A stretch of DNA of 64,000 nucleotides, from positions 343,363 to 407,362 of the forward strand of contig NVXM01000001.1 of assembly GCA_002733865.1 (NCBI GenBank), given 5' to 3'. Below the pieces are notes generated by a model. That model worked only from the letters and a program-made list of their open reading frames with translations, was not told the DNA's origin and did no database searches. Positions 46,383 through 55,936 of the stretch are shown in pieces. Every line of letters begins with the position of its first letter. Position 1 is the first letter of the stretch. The translations under genes were made by a program, and so were the position numbers. The DNA comes from Sphingopyxis sp. (GTDB lineage Bacteria; Pseudomonadota; Alphaproteobacteria; Sphingomonadales; Sphingomonadaceae).

Positions 46383-47142
46383 CAGCTAGCACCCCGCGAA
46401 TATGGGGGGCAATGATTGCATCTTCCGTCAGTGACAAAGACTTCAACTGAAAAAGGCTTACCCAGCGATAGCGCGAATCTATTAACTTCAAACTGGCGTT
46501 TTCGGGAATTTCCACGAGCATTGTCTTGTTCCGTTTGTTATTGAGCCTCCCCCCATCTTCCGACATCCATTGATCAATCAGAACGGTTGCGCCATTTGCC
46601 TCTGGGTCGGTGAAAAACTCGGCATAGGGCGTATTCTTACCCTTATGCGCCCTTTTCAGGTTGCTGAATGTTGCTTGGATCGTCGTTGTAATTTGCACGA
46701 TATTATAATTGCCGGGCTCTGCTTTTGCTTCAACCAGATAATGTGGTACATCATCAAAGCGTTTGCGTAACAGCCCTAATATTCCGCCATCATATCCGAC
46801 TTGCGTCAAAATGGGCTGATCCCATCCGCGTACAACCTCCCGACTAGGGCTTGCGTTCACTCGAATTCCATCAACCCGAAAAAACTCTCCGCTTTCGTGG
46901 ACGATTGAACCAGTCTCAGAACATATCGACCATCCTCGACAGTCACGCAATGGAATCATTGTGGAGGCCATCTGGTTTTTGTCCAACTGTGATTGATACC
47001 AGGCTTTCACATCATCCACGGAGCCAAACAGACTTTCGTCACGCAGGCATTCGAACAACGTTTCAACAGCGAAAGGAGTCAGATCACAAGTTTTCGGCAA
47101 ACTGCGCTCAAACTCTCGCAACCGAGTGGAGAAATCATTCAT
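46375..47142 (-). CDS. NDP-hexose 2,3-dehydratase family protein, single-domain form
   Basis: A 255-residue protein matching the repeat unit of the NDP-hexose 2,3-dehydratase family (EvaA/TylX3/EryBVI). Family blocks are IVHESGEFFRVDGI, SREVVRGWDQPILTQ, GGILGLL, YLVEAKAEPGNYN, TIQATFSNLKRAHKG and the closing RYRWVSLFQLKSL. Antibiotic-pathway members are about 450 to 480 residues because the unit is duplicated; here there is one copy, which would need to dimerise. The expected reaction removes water across C2-C3 of a dTDP-4-keto-6-deoxyhexose, giving a 2,6-dideoxy 3,4-diketo sugar. Confidence 0.85.
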   Translation of the reverse strand: MNDFSTRLREFERSLPKTCDLTPFAVETLFECLRDESLFGSVDDVKAWYQSQLDKNQMASTMIPLRDCRGWSICSETGSIVHESGEFFRVDGIRVNASPSREVVRGWDQPILTQVGYDGGILGLLRKRFDDVPHYLVEAKAEPGNYNIVQITTTIQATFSNLKRAHKGKNTPYAEFFTDPEANGATVLIDQWMSEDGGRLNNKRNKTMLVEIPENASLKLIDSRYRWVSLFQLKSLSLTEDAIIAPHIRGVLAVV

Positions 47143-47151
47143 AATGCGCGC

Positions 47152-47565
47152 TCACTGTGCCCTAAACTCATTATAGTCTGTAATCACCCTGTCCTCGCTA
47201 TATTGCCGATCGCACAGGACAATTAAACTGCAATCAGTCGAGAAGTTTCGCATTTTGCGCCATACTCGCCCGTCAACAAAAACTGCGGGTGAATCTTTCG
47301 ACAACGGGAACGCTTCTTTTCGTCCACAGCTTGACTCCAGTTCAAGTAGGCACGAACCTTGCGCACAGAAAATCACTTGGCTCAGATCTTCATGCGCATG
47401 GGCTCCACGCTCAGTTGATTTATCTGGCACCGAGTGAACCCAAAATACGCGTTTAACGATAAACGGTATTTGTGTGCCAAATTCCATGACCGACAAAGTA
47501 CCTGTGGGTTGCGGAAAATTATCAATAGCGATTTCATACCATTGTGGTTTGGCCATATCAGCCAT
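47152..47565 (-). CDS. Sugar 3,4-ketoisomerase-like cupin (FdtA/QdtA/WxcM family)
   Basis: A 137-residue cupin. The paired histidines and glutamine of the family lie in [16 protein letters not shown], followed by the glycine-bearing turn [10 protein letters not shown] and the C-terminal block [19 protein letters not shown] with [13 protein letters not shown]. FdtA and QdtA isomerise dTDP-4-keto-6-deoxyglucose to a 3-keto sugar before transamination, but no aminotransferase is present here. It overlaps rmlA by 8 bases (or follows it by one base if the second ATG at 47556 is used). Confidence 0.85.
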   Translation of the reverse strand: MADMAKPQWYEIAIDNFPQPTGTLSVMEFGTQIPFIVKRVFWVHSVPDKSTERGAHAHEDLSQVIFCAQGSCLLELESSCGRKEAFPLSKDSPAVFVDGRVWRKMRNFSTDCSLIVLCDRQYSEDRVITDYNEFRAQ

Positions 47566-48430
47566 TTGCTATAATTTCATTTGCCATGTTACGGACATAG
47601 TCCGAATATTCGGTTTTATCAGAAGTTGTAAGGGCCTGCTCAGGCAAGAGCCACCCCTTGTCCATGCCAATTTCTTCTAGGCAAGCGATTTTAAAACCCT
47701 GCCGAGCTTCAATTGTTTCTACAAATGTGGCTGCAGTAAGCAAATTGCCGGGCGTGCCGGTATCCAGCCAAGTGAACCCGCGACCCAATAATTCGACCCT
47801 CAATTTTCCACTTTGCAAATACATATCGTTTATCGACGTAATCTCGAGTTCACCTCGATCTGAAGGGACTACTTTTTTTGCCTTCTCTACCACAGTCTGA
47901 TCATAGAAATACAAACCCGTTACCGCATAGTTAGATTTGGGTCGGGATGGCTTCTCTTCAATACTGACCGCATTCTTATTCTCGTCAAATTCGACAATCC
48001 CAAAAGCGCTTGGGTTGCGGACCTGCTGAGCGAAAACCACTGCTCCAGCGTCAAGATTCGCGGAACGCTGCACCAAAGGACTAAGCCCTTGCCCGTAAAA
48101 GATATTGTCGCCAAGTATGAGGCAGACCGAGTCCCCATCTATAAATTCCTCACCAATTAGAAAGGCTTGCGCTAGTCCTGCTGGAGTTTCTTGCACCGCG
48201 TATTGCAGTGACAAACCGAATTGGCTTCCATCACCCAAAAGGCGACGATAGTTTTCATGATAAACCGGATCGGTAATGATCAAAATATCCCGTATTCCCG
48301 ATAGCATCAGCACGGATAGAGGATAGTAGATCATTGGCTTGTCATAAATGGGCAGTAGTTGTTTCGAGATCCCCTTGGTGATCGGGAATAGCCGCGATCC
48401 TGTGCCCCCCGCCAGCACTATTCCTTTCAT
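47558..48430 (-). CDS. rmlA: Glucose-1-phosphate thymidylyltransferase
   Basis: Makes dTDP-glucose (290 aa). The nucleotide-binding start [20 protein letters not shown], the sugar-site part [31 protein letters not shown], and the [11 protein letters not shown] block are all diagnostic. It lies 21 bases after rmlB in a tight minus-strand operon. rmlC and rmlD are absent from the window, so the cassette does not look like a rhamnose pathway. Confidence 0.96.
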   Translation of the reverse strand: MKGIVLAGGTGSRLFPITKGISKQLLPIYDKPMIYYPLSVLMLSGIRDILIITDPVYHENYRRLLGDGSQFGLSLQYAVQETPAGLAQAFLIGEEFIDGDSVCLILGDNIFYGQGLSPLVQRSANLDAGAVVFAQQVRNPSAFGIVEFDENKNAVSIEEKPSRPKSNYAVTGLYFYDQTVVEKAKKVVPSDRGELEITSINDMYLQSGKLRVELLGRGFTWLDTGTPGNLLTAATFVETIEARQGFKIACLEEIGMDKGWLLPEQALTTSDKTEYSDYVRNMANEIIANG

Positions 48431-48451
48431 AAGCTTTGGATCCTTGTTTGA

Positions 48452-49471
48452 TTAAGAAGTTTGGTCAGATAAATAGTCGACATACCATTCGACGGTTTTC
48501 CGTAATCCGCTATTGAAGGTCTCTTCAGGAGCCCAACCCAAATCGCGCTGCATTTTTGAAGCATCAATAGCATAGCGAAAATCATGTCCCGGGCGATCTG
48601 CTACGAACTCAATGAGATCGGCATACCTGCGTATTTCTGATCCCGCCTCGATCGGTTTTAACTCGTCCATTATCGTACAAATCGCATTTACCACGTCAAT
48701 ATTCATTTTTTCGTTATGGCCTCCAATATTGTAGGATTGGCCCAGCTCGCCCTTGAGAAATACTTCTATTAATCCACGAACATGGTCTTTGACAAAAAGC
48801 CAATCACGAATCTGCTCTCCTCGACCATATACCGGGATTTTTTGGCGCTTTATGGCGTGCGAGATTGCCAATGGAATCAATTTGTCGGTTGTTTGGAATG
48901 GCCCATAGTTGTTCGAGCAATTTGTAATCAATGCGGGCAACTTATATGTGTTTATCCAAGCGCGCACCAGATGGTCAGAGCTCGCCTTGCTTGCAGCATA
49001 GGGAGAGCGCGGGTCATATGGGGTTTGTTCGGTGAAAAGATCATGGCCATCGGCCGACAACTCGCCATAAACTTCATCTGTTGAAACATGAATAAAGCGG
49101 AATGATTCAGGCGCATGACCACTTTCGTAATATGTTCGAGCAGCGGCCAGCATACGCGCCGTGCCTAAAATATTGGTCCTTATAAATACGTCAGGCCCTG
49201 AAATACTGCGGTCTACGTGCGATTCCGCAGCGAGATGAAACACGCCATCGGGGCGGAATTGCAGGAACTGTTCCTCCACAGCAGGTTGATCGACGATATC
49301 AATTTGTGCGAAGTGATATTCAGGTTTGTGCGACACCGAAGAGACGCTCTCTAAATTGGACGCATATGTCAGAGAATCGATATTTAGTACTTCATGGCCT
49401 AAACCTTCGATCAAATGGCGTATCAAAGCCGACCCTATGAAACCGGCGCCGCCGGTTACTAAGAACTTCAT
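48452..49471 (-). CDS. rmlB: dTDP-glucose 4,6-dehydratase
   Basis: An extended SDR enzyme of 339 aa giving dTDP-4-keto-6-deoxyglucose. Nucleotide-binding glycines are in [17 protein letters not shown], then [20 protein letters not shown], catalytic [17 protein letters not shown] and [10 protein letters not shown]. It is the first gene of the operon rmlB-rmlA-cupin-dehydratase-reductase-glycosyltransferase; the promoter should be just upstream, around 49,480-49,550 on the minus strand. Confidence 0.96.
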   Translation of the reverse strand: MKFLVTGGAGFIGSALIRHLIEGLGHEVLNIDSLTYASNLESVSSVSHKPEYHFAQIDIVDQPAVEEQFLQFRPDGVFHLAAESHVDRSISGPDVFIRTNILGTARMLAAARTYYESGHAPESFRFIHVSTDEVYGELSADGHDLFTEQTPYDPRSPYAASKASSDHLVRAWINTYKLPALITNCSNNYGPFQTTDKLIPLAISHAIKRQKIPVYGRGEQIRDWLFVKDHVRGLIEVFLKGELGQSYNIGGHNEKMNIDVVNAICTIMDELKPIEAGSEIRRYADLIEFVADRPGHDFRYAIDASKMQRDLGWAPEETFNSGLRKTVEWYVDYLSDQTS

Positions 49472-50871
49472 TCTATAATCTCAGTTATTCCAGTGCTTAA
49501 AAATGGCTTAATCGAAAAATTTCCTCGTGCGAGCGTTCTAATGCTTGACGGCAGCGCATCGGTTATTTCACCTCCCGGGTCCTTTTTGCAAGCGGAATTT
49601 TTTGTATGTCGGAGATGGTTTAACCGACCGAGTTGCTTCCAGGAAAGGATAAACTCAAGTCATGTAAGTGTTTTCTGTTTTTGGTCACTGCATCTCTGGG
49701 CAAAAATTGGGAGTTTGCGATATAATGAGTCCAGCTTTTGAACGCAGTTATCACATTGTATGATCACCAAAATGCCGTTTCAAGGTTTTGCAGGGGTAGG
49801 TCCGCCTGAGGGTCCGAGAGGCTATCCGCCGATGCTCCTAGGGACAGTGCTTCTTCCAGTCACATCATTTCCCCATCACTAGCGGCAATGCCAATGACGA
49901 CTTTTTACTCAATGATTTGATGGAACACGCCGAGCGAAACAAACGCGCGTCGGCTCCGATACTTCAGCCAGACGACATCAGCAGATTAGCGGTGCATTTG
50001 CGCACCGTGTGTAGATCGTTTCATTGTTTTGACCAGGGTGTGGGCCCAACAGGCGCAGTGTTTGATGGCGAGAAAATGCTGCACCGAGAAGAAGATTTGC
50101 GCATATTTCTGCAATTGGGGGGCAAGTGGCCTATATTTCAGTAAGGCATCTCCGGGATGTTGGATTTAGTATAGCGGTTGGCATTGGATGGCAACGGCCT
50201 TCCGGGCATTGCGTCAGACCGAACCACCGCAGTATGCCTCGCCATCTGCCACCTGGCTTCTGATTTCGCGGCTGCCGTTAGCTTTGTCGGCAATGACAGC
50301 GGGCGGCGGATTACCCCAGTCCAGAAAGGCATGCTTCAGTTGGCGGGAATGACCAATGTCGTCGGGTATCGCGAGCGGCAGGAGGCGACTATGAATATCT
50401 GCAGCGGCTTGAACTTTGCGAGTGCGGCCATCTAGCGAGCACCAAATAATTTTTTAGATCCAATTTTTGAACACTGGCGGGGTGTTGTGTTTCGAAGTTA
50501 TCGTATCAGTAAAGGTCAGTGCGGCCTGATAACCTCTAATTCAGCCCTCTAAATCCGGTTCTAAATCACCCGCGACGCCGTGCGCAGCCGGTCGCACCAA
50601 CTGTTTAATCGCCGGCCAATTCTCATCATGCGTATCAAAGCACGAGATTAACTAACCTGCCGGATATGAAGTGAACACATGACTGAAATTAGAGGCAACG
50701 CATGGGTTCACATCATAGGGCAATGGATCACTACCCGAATTATTATCACGGTTGCCGTGACTAGAATGATTAGGACTGGGAGAACCATATCAGACCATTT
50801 TCGCTTTGACCTTTTCAATTGGTATAATTCCGCTATTAAAAGCTGAAAAGCAAAATGGGAATTTCACCTTC
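49472..50871. other. Degenerate 1.4-kb gap between rmlB and the methyltransferase gene
   Basis: No intact gene. The left part (49,472-49,900) should contain the rmlB promoter and is otherwise unrecognised. A fossil regulator spans 49,917-50,435 (separate entry). The part 50,440-50,860 has many stops in all frames; I recognise nothing in it beyond a probable promoter for the gene at 50,872. Confidence 0.55.
49917..50435 (+). pseudogene. Decayed Crp/Fnr-like transcriptional regulator
   Basis: Two consecutive open pieces on the plus strand resemble parts of one Crp/Fnr protein. The first (49,917-50,144) has ILQPDDISRLAVHLRTVCRS and LRIFLQLGGKWPIFQ, like the helix and RQI-x-LHLPGD part of the cyclic-nucleotide-binding-like roll. 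The second (to 50,435) has AVCLAICHLASDFAA then ITPVQKGMLQLAGMTNVVGY, which aligns with the linker helix and helix-turn-helix (LTQ-x-x-LADALGLTNVHVNR in sphingomonad members). Stops and missing segments between make it non-functional. The match is by eye and moderate. Confidence 0.4.
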
Positions 50872-51609
50872 ATGATCCACAATATCGTCCAAGCGGCTAA
50901 AACGCACAAGAACTACCAATGGGCTTGGCAAAACTATGAACATATTGTGCAGCAGATTATTGAATCCCAGACCGGCAAAAATGTAATGGAAATAGGCGGG
51001 GGGCGTTTCCCCACCTTTGATCAAGCATATGTCGAAAAGCAGGGGCTGAAATATACTTCTAATGATATTTCGGAACGGGAATTGTCATTAGCGCCTCATT
51101 GGGTTCAACGTGCTCATTTCGACGTCCAGACCGCTGACGAATCGGCGATAGAGCCGTTTTGTAATCAATATGATGTTTGCTTTTCAAAAATGGTGATGGA
51201 GCACGTCGAAAGTTACGATCGCGCGTATAAAAATATATTTAGGATATTGAGGCCTGGTGGAATGTCTATTGCTTTCCATCCTGTACTATATACGTTGCCT
51301 TTTTTGGTTAATCTTGCAATCCCCGATAGCCTATCTAGCAAGTTGTTAGCGTCCGTTTTTCCAAACAGGACGGACGATGGTATTCCAAAGTTCGAGGCCT
51401 ATTATAGTGGTTGCCGAATTTCTCAATCCGTTCGAGATAATATTCAATCGCATGGCTTTTCAGCCGTTTGGCAAGTTCCTTTTTACGGGCATAATTATTA
51501 TAGTAAGTTCCCCATTATCAGAAACATTCACAGTACAGTTAATGATATGATACAGGATGCGAATATTTCAGTGCTAGCGTCTTTTTGCTATACAATCGTT
51601 AAGAAGTAA
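50872..51609 (+). CDS. Class I SAM-dependent methyltransferase (type 11)
   Basis: About 245 aa. Motif I is VMEIGGGRFPTF, the acidic end of strand 2 lies near KYTSNDIS, and the post-I block CFSKMVMEHVESYDRAYKNI with ILRPGGMSIAFHPV is the Methyltransf_11 pattern. I chose the ATG at 50872; the in-frame ATG at 50806 adds residues with no methyltransferase features. It is a single plus-strand gene with degenerate DNA upstream. A sugar or aglycone methyl transfer role in the locus is inferred from context. Confidence 0.83.
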   Translation: MIHNIVQAAKTHKNYQWAWQNYEHIVQQIIESQTGKNVMEIGGGRFPTFDQAYVEKQGLKYTSNDISERELSLAPHWVQRAHFDVQTADESAIEPFCNQYDVCFSKMVMEHVESYDRAYKNIFRILRPGGMSIAFHPVLYTLPFLVNLAIPDSLSSKLLASVFPNRTDDGIPKFEAYYSGCRISQSVRDNIQSHGFSAVWQVPFYGHNYYSKFPIIRNIHSTVNDMIQDANISVLASFCYTIVKK

Positions 51610-51650
51610 TTGTAATTTTAAAGTGACACTCACCCATAACGACCACCCAT

Positions 51651-52529
51651 CTATTTTTTTTTTATAAGTCTAAGTCTGAACTTATTCAAATAATATTGAA
51701 CTATGCTCTTTGCGGCGAAGATGTAAGCAAGCGGGGACTCGCTATGTTTGAATATATAGTGCAGACGTTGATCTATGTCGTCATTGGTACTGCCCCAACT
51801 TCCAAAGAAAATGCGATTCAAATGCAATATAAAGGGCTTGGTTCGAATTGCCTCATTCCGTGCAATATTGTTTGCTTCGCAATAGCCGATTGTTTTTGAC
51901 GCGAGGAATCTCGGTATTCCTCGCTTTTTTGCGACGAGGCCTAGATCAATATCGCCATAGGCGTGAACATATTTTGGGTCATTTCCTCCCACTTGTTCAA
52001 AGAATTCACCAGGGAACATCACGAAGTTACCGTTAAAAGTATCGCATTGCTGAAGTTTACCATTGGGCGGAATCGATTTTAGGGCCAATGGGCGAGAACG
52101 ATGATAGAGGTTTTTAGCAGAATAGGTGATGCTTTGATCAATTTCAGATTCGGTTGCAGCTGCAAGTATTGCGCAGCAGTTTTGATTAATTTCGAAATAC
52201 TCTCGTGTAAATTCCTTCAGCTTTTCACGCAGCACAAACACATCATCATTAAACATCAGGTATGCGTCAAAACTACCTTGCGACCGTGATAACTCATAAG
52301 CTCGGCACATACCTCCGTTCCAATATAGATCGCCGGTGCCTGTGATAACTAACGCATTTGGCAATACAGTTCTAAGCGCATCACCTGTCCCATCGGTTGA
52401 GCCATCATCCACAATAAACATAGAATGTTCCAGCAGATCGACGCTGTTGAGACAGTCATCCAATTGTTTCAAATTCTTAACAGAAACATTTTTTCGATTG
52501 AAGCAGGTTACTAATACGGCCAATTTCAC
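51651..52529 (-). CDS. Glycosyltransferase family 2 (rhamnosyltransferase-like)
   Basis: A 292-residue GT-A enzyme. LAVLVTCFNRKN starts the fold, VDDGSTDGTGDALR holds the nucleotide-binding aspartates, and LMFNDDVFVL carries the metal-binding D-x-D-type motif. NGNFVMFPGEFFEQVGGND is typical of the WsaF/RfbN-like group. The start is GTG at 52529. It follows the flippase gene by four bases in the same minus-strand operon. Confidence 0.88.
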   Translation of the reverse strand: MKLAVLVTCFNRKNVSVKNLKQLDDCLNSVDLLEHSMFIVDDGSTDGTGDALRTVLPNALVITGTGDLYWNGGMCRAYELSRSQGSFDAYLMFNDDVFVLREKLKEFTREYFEINQNCCAILAAATESEIDQSITYSAKNLYHRSRPLALKSIPPNGKLQQCDTFNGNFVMFPGEFFEQVGGNDPKYVHAYGDIDLGLVAKKRGIPRFLASKTIGYCEANNIARNEAIRTKPFILHLNRIFFGSWGSTNDDIDQRLHYIFKHSESPLAYIFAAKSIVQYYLNKFRLRLIKKK

Positions 52530-52533
52530 GGTA

Positions 52534-54012
52534 TTAAACTTTCAATTTGGAAAATATATTCCGGGCGAACACACAATTCTGTAAAGTAAACAACGCGGTT
52601 ACAGTAACACAGGCGATAACGGCAATCACAGATAGTTGCGTCAATGAATTGCCCACCGCAGGACTGCGATATAGCCAAAAAGTGAGCAGAATGGATCCGA
52701 CCATAACGACGAGGCCCGGCAACTCTTCTGTTAGCAATTTAAGCCAAGTTTGGTGCCCTGCGCCGATCCATAACTGCCCGAGTTTCTTGCCCGCATATAT
52801 TAACATCAGCGCATACGAAAAAACCGCAAGTTCCAAACTATTAGTCAATATGGCTAGAGTTCCACCAAGTAGGTTGATTAACAACATCAAGCCGTGAATT
52901 TGCAACAGGATCATCATCTTTCCTGCTGATACGCTGTAATAATATCCCACCACGCCAAGGCTGTTGATTCCGTTTGCGACAGTGAGAATAATGAAGAGCA
53001 GGGCAAACTGTGGCACCATCCTCCCGATGCCCGCAATGGCGACTACAGGTGTTGCAATAACCATCAGCGTAACTAGAAAAATATTAATTTTGACAATTAC
53101 CTGTTGAGCTAACCCAAATCCTACATGCTGCTTTTTCGGATCATCCCGTTCGTTTCGGGCGCCATATGTCAACAGGGGCTGGCAGGCGGATTGAACCGTA
53201 TTGCGAACTTGATTGGTTATTTTGAACGCAAGGTCTGCATACGCCACGGCCGCCAAACCACCAGTCAACCCGATCACAAACTTGCTCCAAGGTTCAAAGC
53301 TCATACGAAGCAAAGCCATAGACGAAACGGTCACACTTTGTTTCCAAATACGGCCGACGATTTTTCGTGTAGTTTGTTGCTCGCATACGACGGATTTGAC
53401 GGATCTGTTGGCTAAATATAGACCTGCAAGAGAGGCGAGAATAATAGCAGTTAGCAAATAATTGAGTGCGACACCAAATATTCCGAAATTGGATATCAGC
53501 GGAAAGGCAAAAACTGCTAAGCTGATATTTGAGACAATCAAGTAATAGTATTTCCGACTGAGTTTTCCAATGCCTTCCATAATTGCGGCCAGCATCGTGC
53601 CTGTTGCATAGATGCTCGCGAAGACAACATTGATAAATATAAGGTTAAGAATATCCGACGAGTTAAGAGGGCTATCAAAAAAAAATTCGATTACCCACAA
53701 GACAGGGTACGCGGCAGCGAGGCCTATTAAGATTATTGGCAAAACACTGATTAGAAAACCAGCAACGATGTATGGTGCCAATCGCATGTTGGGATTAGCA
53801 TGGAAATCGATCGCGATATCGCGCGTCAGATTTATTCCAATCCCCGCTTCAGGTAAGCGAACAATAACTAATATGCTCTGAATTATGACCCACGTACCAA
53901 AAACCGGCGCGCCAGCATATGCAAACCCCAACCGATATACAACGAACAAAGAAATTGCGAAGACTAGGGACGAGATAACCCCAAGCAGCGATCTGTTGAA
54001 AAAGCTCCGCAC
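52534..54012 (-). CDS. Polysaccharide repeat-unit flippase (Wzx-like, PST/MOP superfamily)
   Basis: A 492-residue integral membrane protein with about fourteen hydrophobic segments and few charged loops, the pattern of lipid-linked oligosaccharide flippases. The N-terminus FFNRSLLGVISSLVFAISL and the region ARLPEAGIG-like IVRLPEAGIGINLTRDIA match the first helices of Wzx proteins. The start is GTG at 54012. It lies between the GT2 gene and the acyltransferase in one minus-strand operon and would move the finished repeat unit across the inner membrane. Confidence 0.87.
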   Translation of the reverse strand: MRSFFNRSLLGVISSLVFAISLFVVYRLGFAYAGAPVFGTWVIIQSILVIVRLPEAGIGINLTRDIAIDFHANPNMRLAPYIVAGFLISVLPIILIGLAAAYPVLWVIEFFFDSPLNSSDILNLIFINVVFASIYATGTMLAAIMEGIGKLSRKYYYLIVSNISLAVFAFPLISNFGIFGVALNYLLTAIILASLAGLYLANRSVKSVVCEQQTTRKIVGRIWKQSVTVSSMALLRMSFEPWSKFVIGLTGGLAAVAYADLAFKITNQVRNTVQSACQPLLTYGARNERDDPKKQHVGFGLAQQVIVKINIFLVTLMVIATPVVAIAGIGRMVPQFALLFIILTVANGINSLGVVGYYYSVSAGKMMILLQIHGLMLLINLLGGTLAILTNSLELAVFSYALMLIYAGKKLGQLWIGAGHQTWLKLLTEELPGLVVMVGSILLTFWLYRSPAVGNSLTQLSVIAVIACVTVTALFTLQNCVFARNIFSKLKV

Positions 54013-54014
54013 TT

Positions 54015-54515
54015 TCAGGCCTTTGAACTTTGCAAATCTCGGATAATTCTAGCAGGCACTCCTGCTACAATACAATTTTTAGGGACGCTCTTATTAACGA
54101 CAGAACCCGCCGCCAATATTGCGTTGTCGCCTATGGTTACGCCAGGCAGAATTGAGACATTAGACCCTACCCACACATTCCGGCCGATATTAACGGATTC
54201 CAATATCAAAGTTTCCCGATACAATTTCGCATGTCTCAACGCTTCGGTATCGTGCGTTTGAGAAATAATGGCAGAATGTGCAGCAATCATGGTCTCGTCC
54301 CCAATCTCTACACTTCCTGCACCCCAGATATGAACAAAGTCATTTATCACGACATTTTTGCCGATCCGAACATTCCGAGGGGCTCGAATAATCGCAGTGG
54401 GGTATATTCGTGCGGACGAGTCAAACTTACCGAGCAACACAGACCAGTAAATTCGCGAAAAAGCAAACCTGGTACGAGAAAATAGTCCGTAGGAGAATCT
54501 GAATAATCTGCGCAT
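54015..54515 (-). CDS. Hexapeptide-repeat O-acetyltransferase (LbH fold)
   Basis: About 166 aa with left-handed beta-helix repeats: IRAPRNVRIGKNVVINDFVH, VEIGDETMIAAHSAIISQTH with the catalytic-type histidine, NVWVGSNVSILPGVTIGDNA, and AAGSVVNKSVPKNCIVAGVPA. It is the WcaF/NodL/Maa type that O-acetylates sugars. The start is ATG at 54515 (GAGA upstream) or the TTG five codons before it. Probably acetylates the repeat unit. Confidence 0.9.
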   Translation of the reverse strand: MRRLFRFSYGLFSRTRFAFSRIYWSVLLGKFDSSARIYPTAIIRAPRNVRIGKNVVINDFVHIWGAGSVEIGDETMIAAHSAIISQTHDTEALRHAKLYRETLILESVNIGRNVWVGSNVSILPGVTIGDNAILAAGSVVNKSVPKNCIVAGVPARIIRDLQSSKA

Positions 54516-54565
54516 AAATTTCTCAACCAATCTCGAATAGAATAAGAAAGTCTATCAATATGGGT

Positions 54566-55936
54566 TTATCTTACATACCGCTTAACACCGTAAATAACGA
54601 AAAATCCGAGTAGTAGCCCGGCCTGTTGAATTAAGACTGTCAAAATTGTCCAACCGAAAGTCCCTTGCCGGAAAAACTGGAACATTAAAACGATGATGAA
54701 ACTATACTGAATCACTTGGAAAAGACTCATTTGCAGAAATCTTGCATTTTTATCAAAAAAGGCAGCTACAAAGCCGGTGGAAAGCATCGCGGCAGATAAT
54801 CCGACAATATTCCCTAGTGCCCAGCTGGTTCCAAGTAACGTGGACGCAATGCCCGGCCCCTCTTCTACCGGACCGCCTACCATAATTGCGCGCACCGCAT
54901 GCGACATATCAACAAATGTGTCCGGTTTTCCTAGCCAGATAGCTCTTGGTACGAAAAACAAAAGCGGCTCCAAATTTGTTCGATAGAAAGCAGTCGCGGT
55001 ATCTCCCAACAGAGCAACAATCTGATTGTCATAGAATATGGACAAGGCAAAGGCTTCGAATGTAGCAAATTCCAACGAGAGGAAATAAAATCTTATCACC
55101 GACCCTTGAGCCCATGACACACGATTGAGATCGATCTCGAGGTTATTGAAGATTAAAGGGAGATAAATTCTCGCCATTAGCGAGACAAAGCCGAACCCAA
55201 GGACGATAATGCTCGCAATTGGCAGTTTTTTGATACTGATAGGAGCCACAAATTTATGGTAGCTCACCGCAAACACAATGATGGGCAAAATCAGGTATGA
55301 TCGCTTCCCGGTGCCAAGAAAGGCCAACCCTACTGTGACGAGAAAAAGAGAAATGTATATCAAGTTGAGTTTTCGATGCATGATCGAATAAGCCACCAGC
55401 CAGACCGCTCCTGCATCAGCTATGCCAGACAGCGTGCGAACATAAAACTCTGTCTGTGAAGCTGCTTGGACACCCAACGTTCTACTCAGTCCTCCAGACA
55501 AGCGCGTTACTGAAGTCTCAAATCCGCCCCCGAGCGTTAGCGCTACAAGTTTGAGGGCGATGCCGGCCGCACATAAAACCAGCGCGGTCGCAACTGTGTT
55601 TCTTAAGGCGCGTCGATCATTTTGCGCAGGCGTAGGGATAAATTTGCGCTGACCACCTAACCAATATCCGACCTGAAAAAGACCGAGCGAGAGGCTAGTA
55701 AGTAGGCAAGTCTGCAAAAATATCGTTGGCCCATCCAATTGCCTGACCCAGATAAACTCTCCGCTATTGTAAAATAGCAAAAGGGCTGCAGGTAATAAAA
55801 AATATAGCCCAAAAAATCCCAAAACGACCATATAGCAGGTAACTAAGGGGGCGTCGCGGTCGCTGCGGTACAACGATATAATGCTGACACTTACATGGGT
55901 GAAAAGAACGAAAAACCCAAGGACTGGTAGAAACAT
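54566..55936 (-). CDS. Wzy-like polysaccharide polymerase candidate
   Basis: A 456-residue protein with about twelve membrane segments and a large hydrophilic loop between helices nine and ten (about 310 to 375). It resembles the O-antigen polymerase/OAP-type EpsG/Wzy proteins in topology, including LGTGKRSYLILPIIVFA and a loop with FFVPRAIWLGKPDTFVDMSH. Polymerases are poorly conserved, so the call rests on topology and position between flippase-side genes and an FkbM gene. The ATG follows the upstream stop directly (TAAATG). Confidence 0.72.
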   Translation of the reverse strand: MFLPVLGFFVLFTHVSVSIISLYRSDRDAPLVTCYMVVLGFFGLYFLLPAALLLFYNSGEFIWVRQLDGPTIFLQTCLLTSLSLGLFQVGYWLGGQRKFIPTPAQNDRRALRNTVATALVLCAAGIALKLVALTLGGGFETSVTRLSGGLSRTLGVQAASQTEFYVRTLSGIADAGAVWLVAYSIMHRKLNLIYISLFLVTVGLAFLGTGKRSYLILPIIVFAVSYHKFVAPISIKKLPIASIIVLGFGFVSLMARIYLPLIFNNLEIDLNRVSWAQGSVIRFYFLSLEFATFEAFALSIFYDNQIVALLGDTATAFYRTNLEPLLFFVPRAIWLGKPDTFVDMSHAVRAIMVGGPVEEGPGIASTLLGTSWALGNIVGLSAAMLSTGFVAAFFDKNARFLQMSLFQVIQYSFIIVLMFQFFRQGTFGWTILTVLIQQAGLLLGFFVIYGVKRYVR

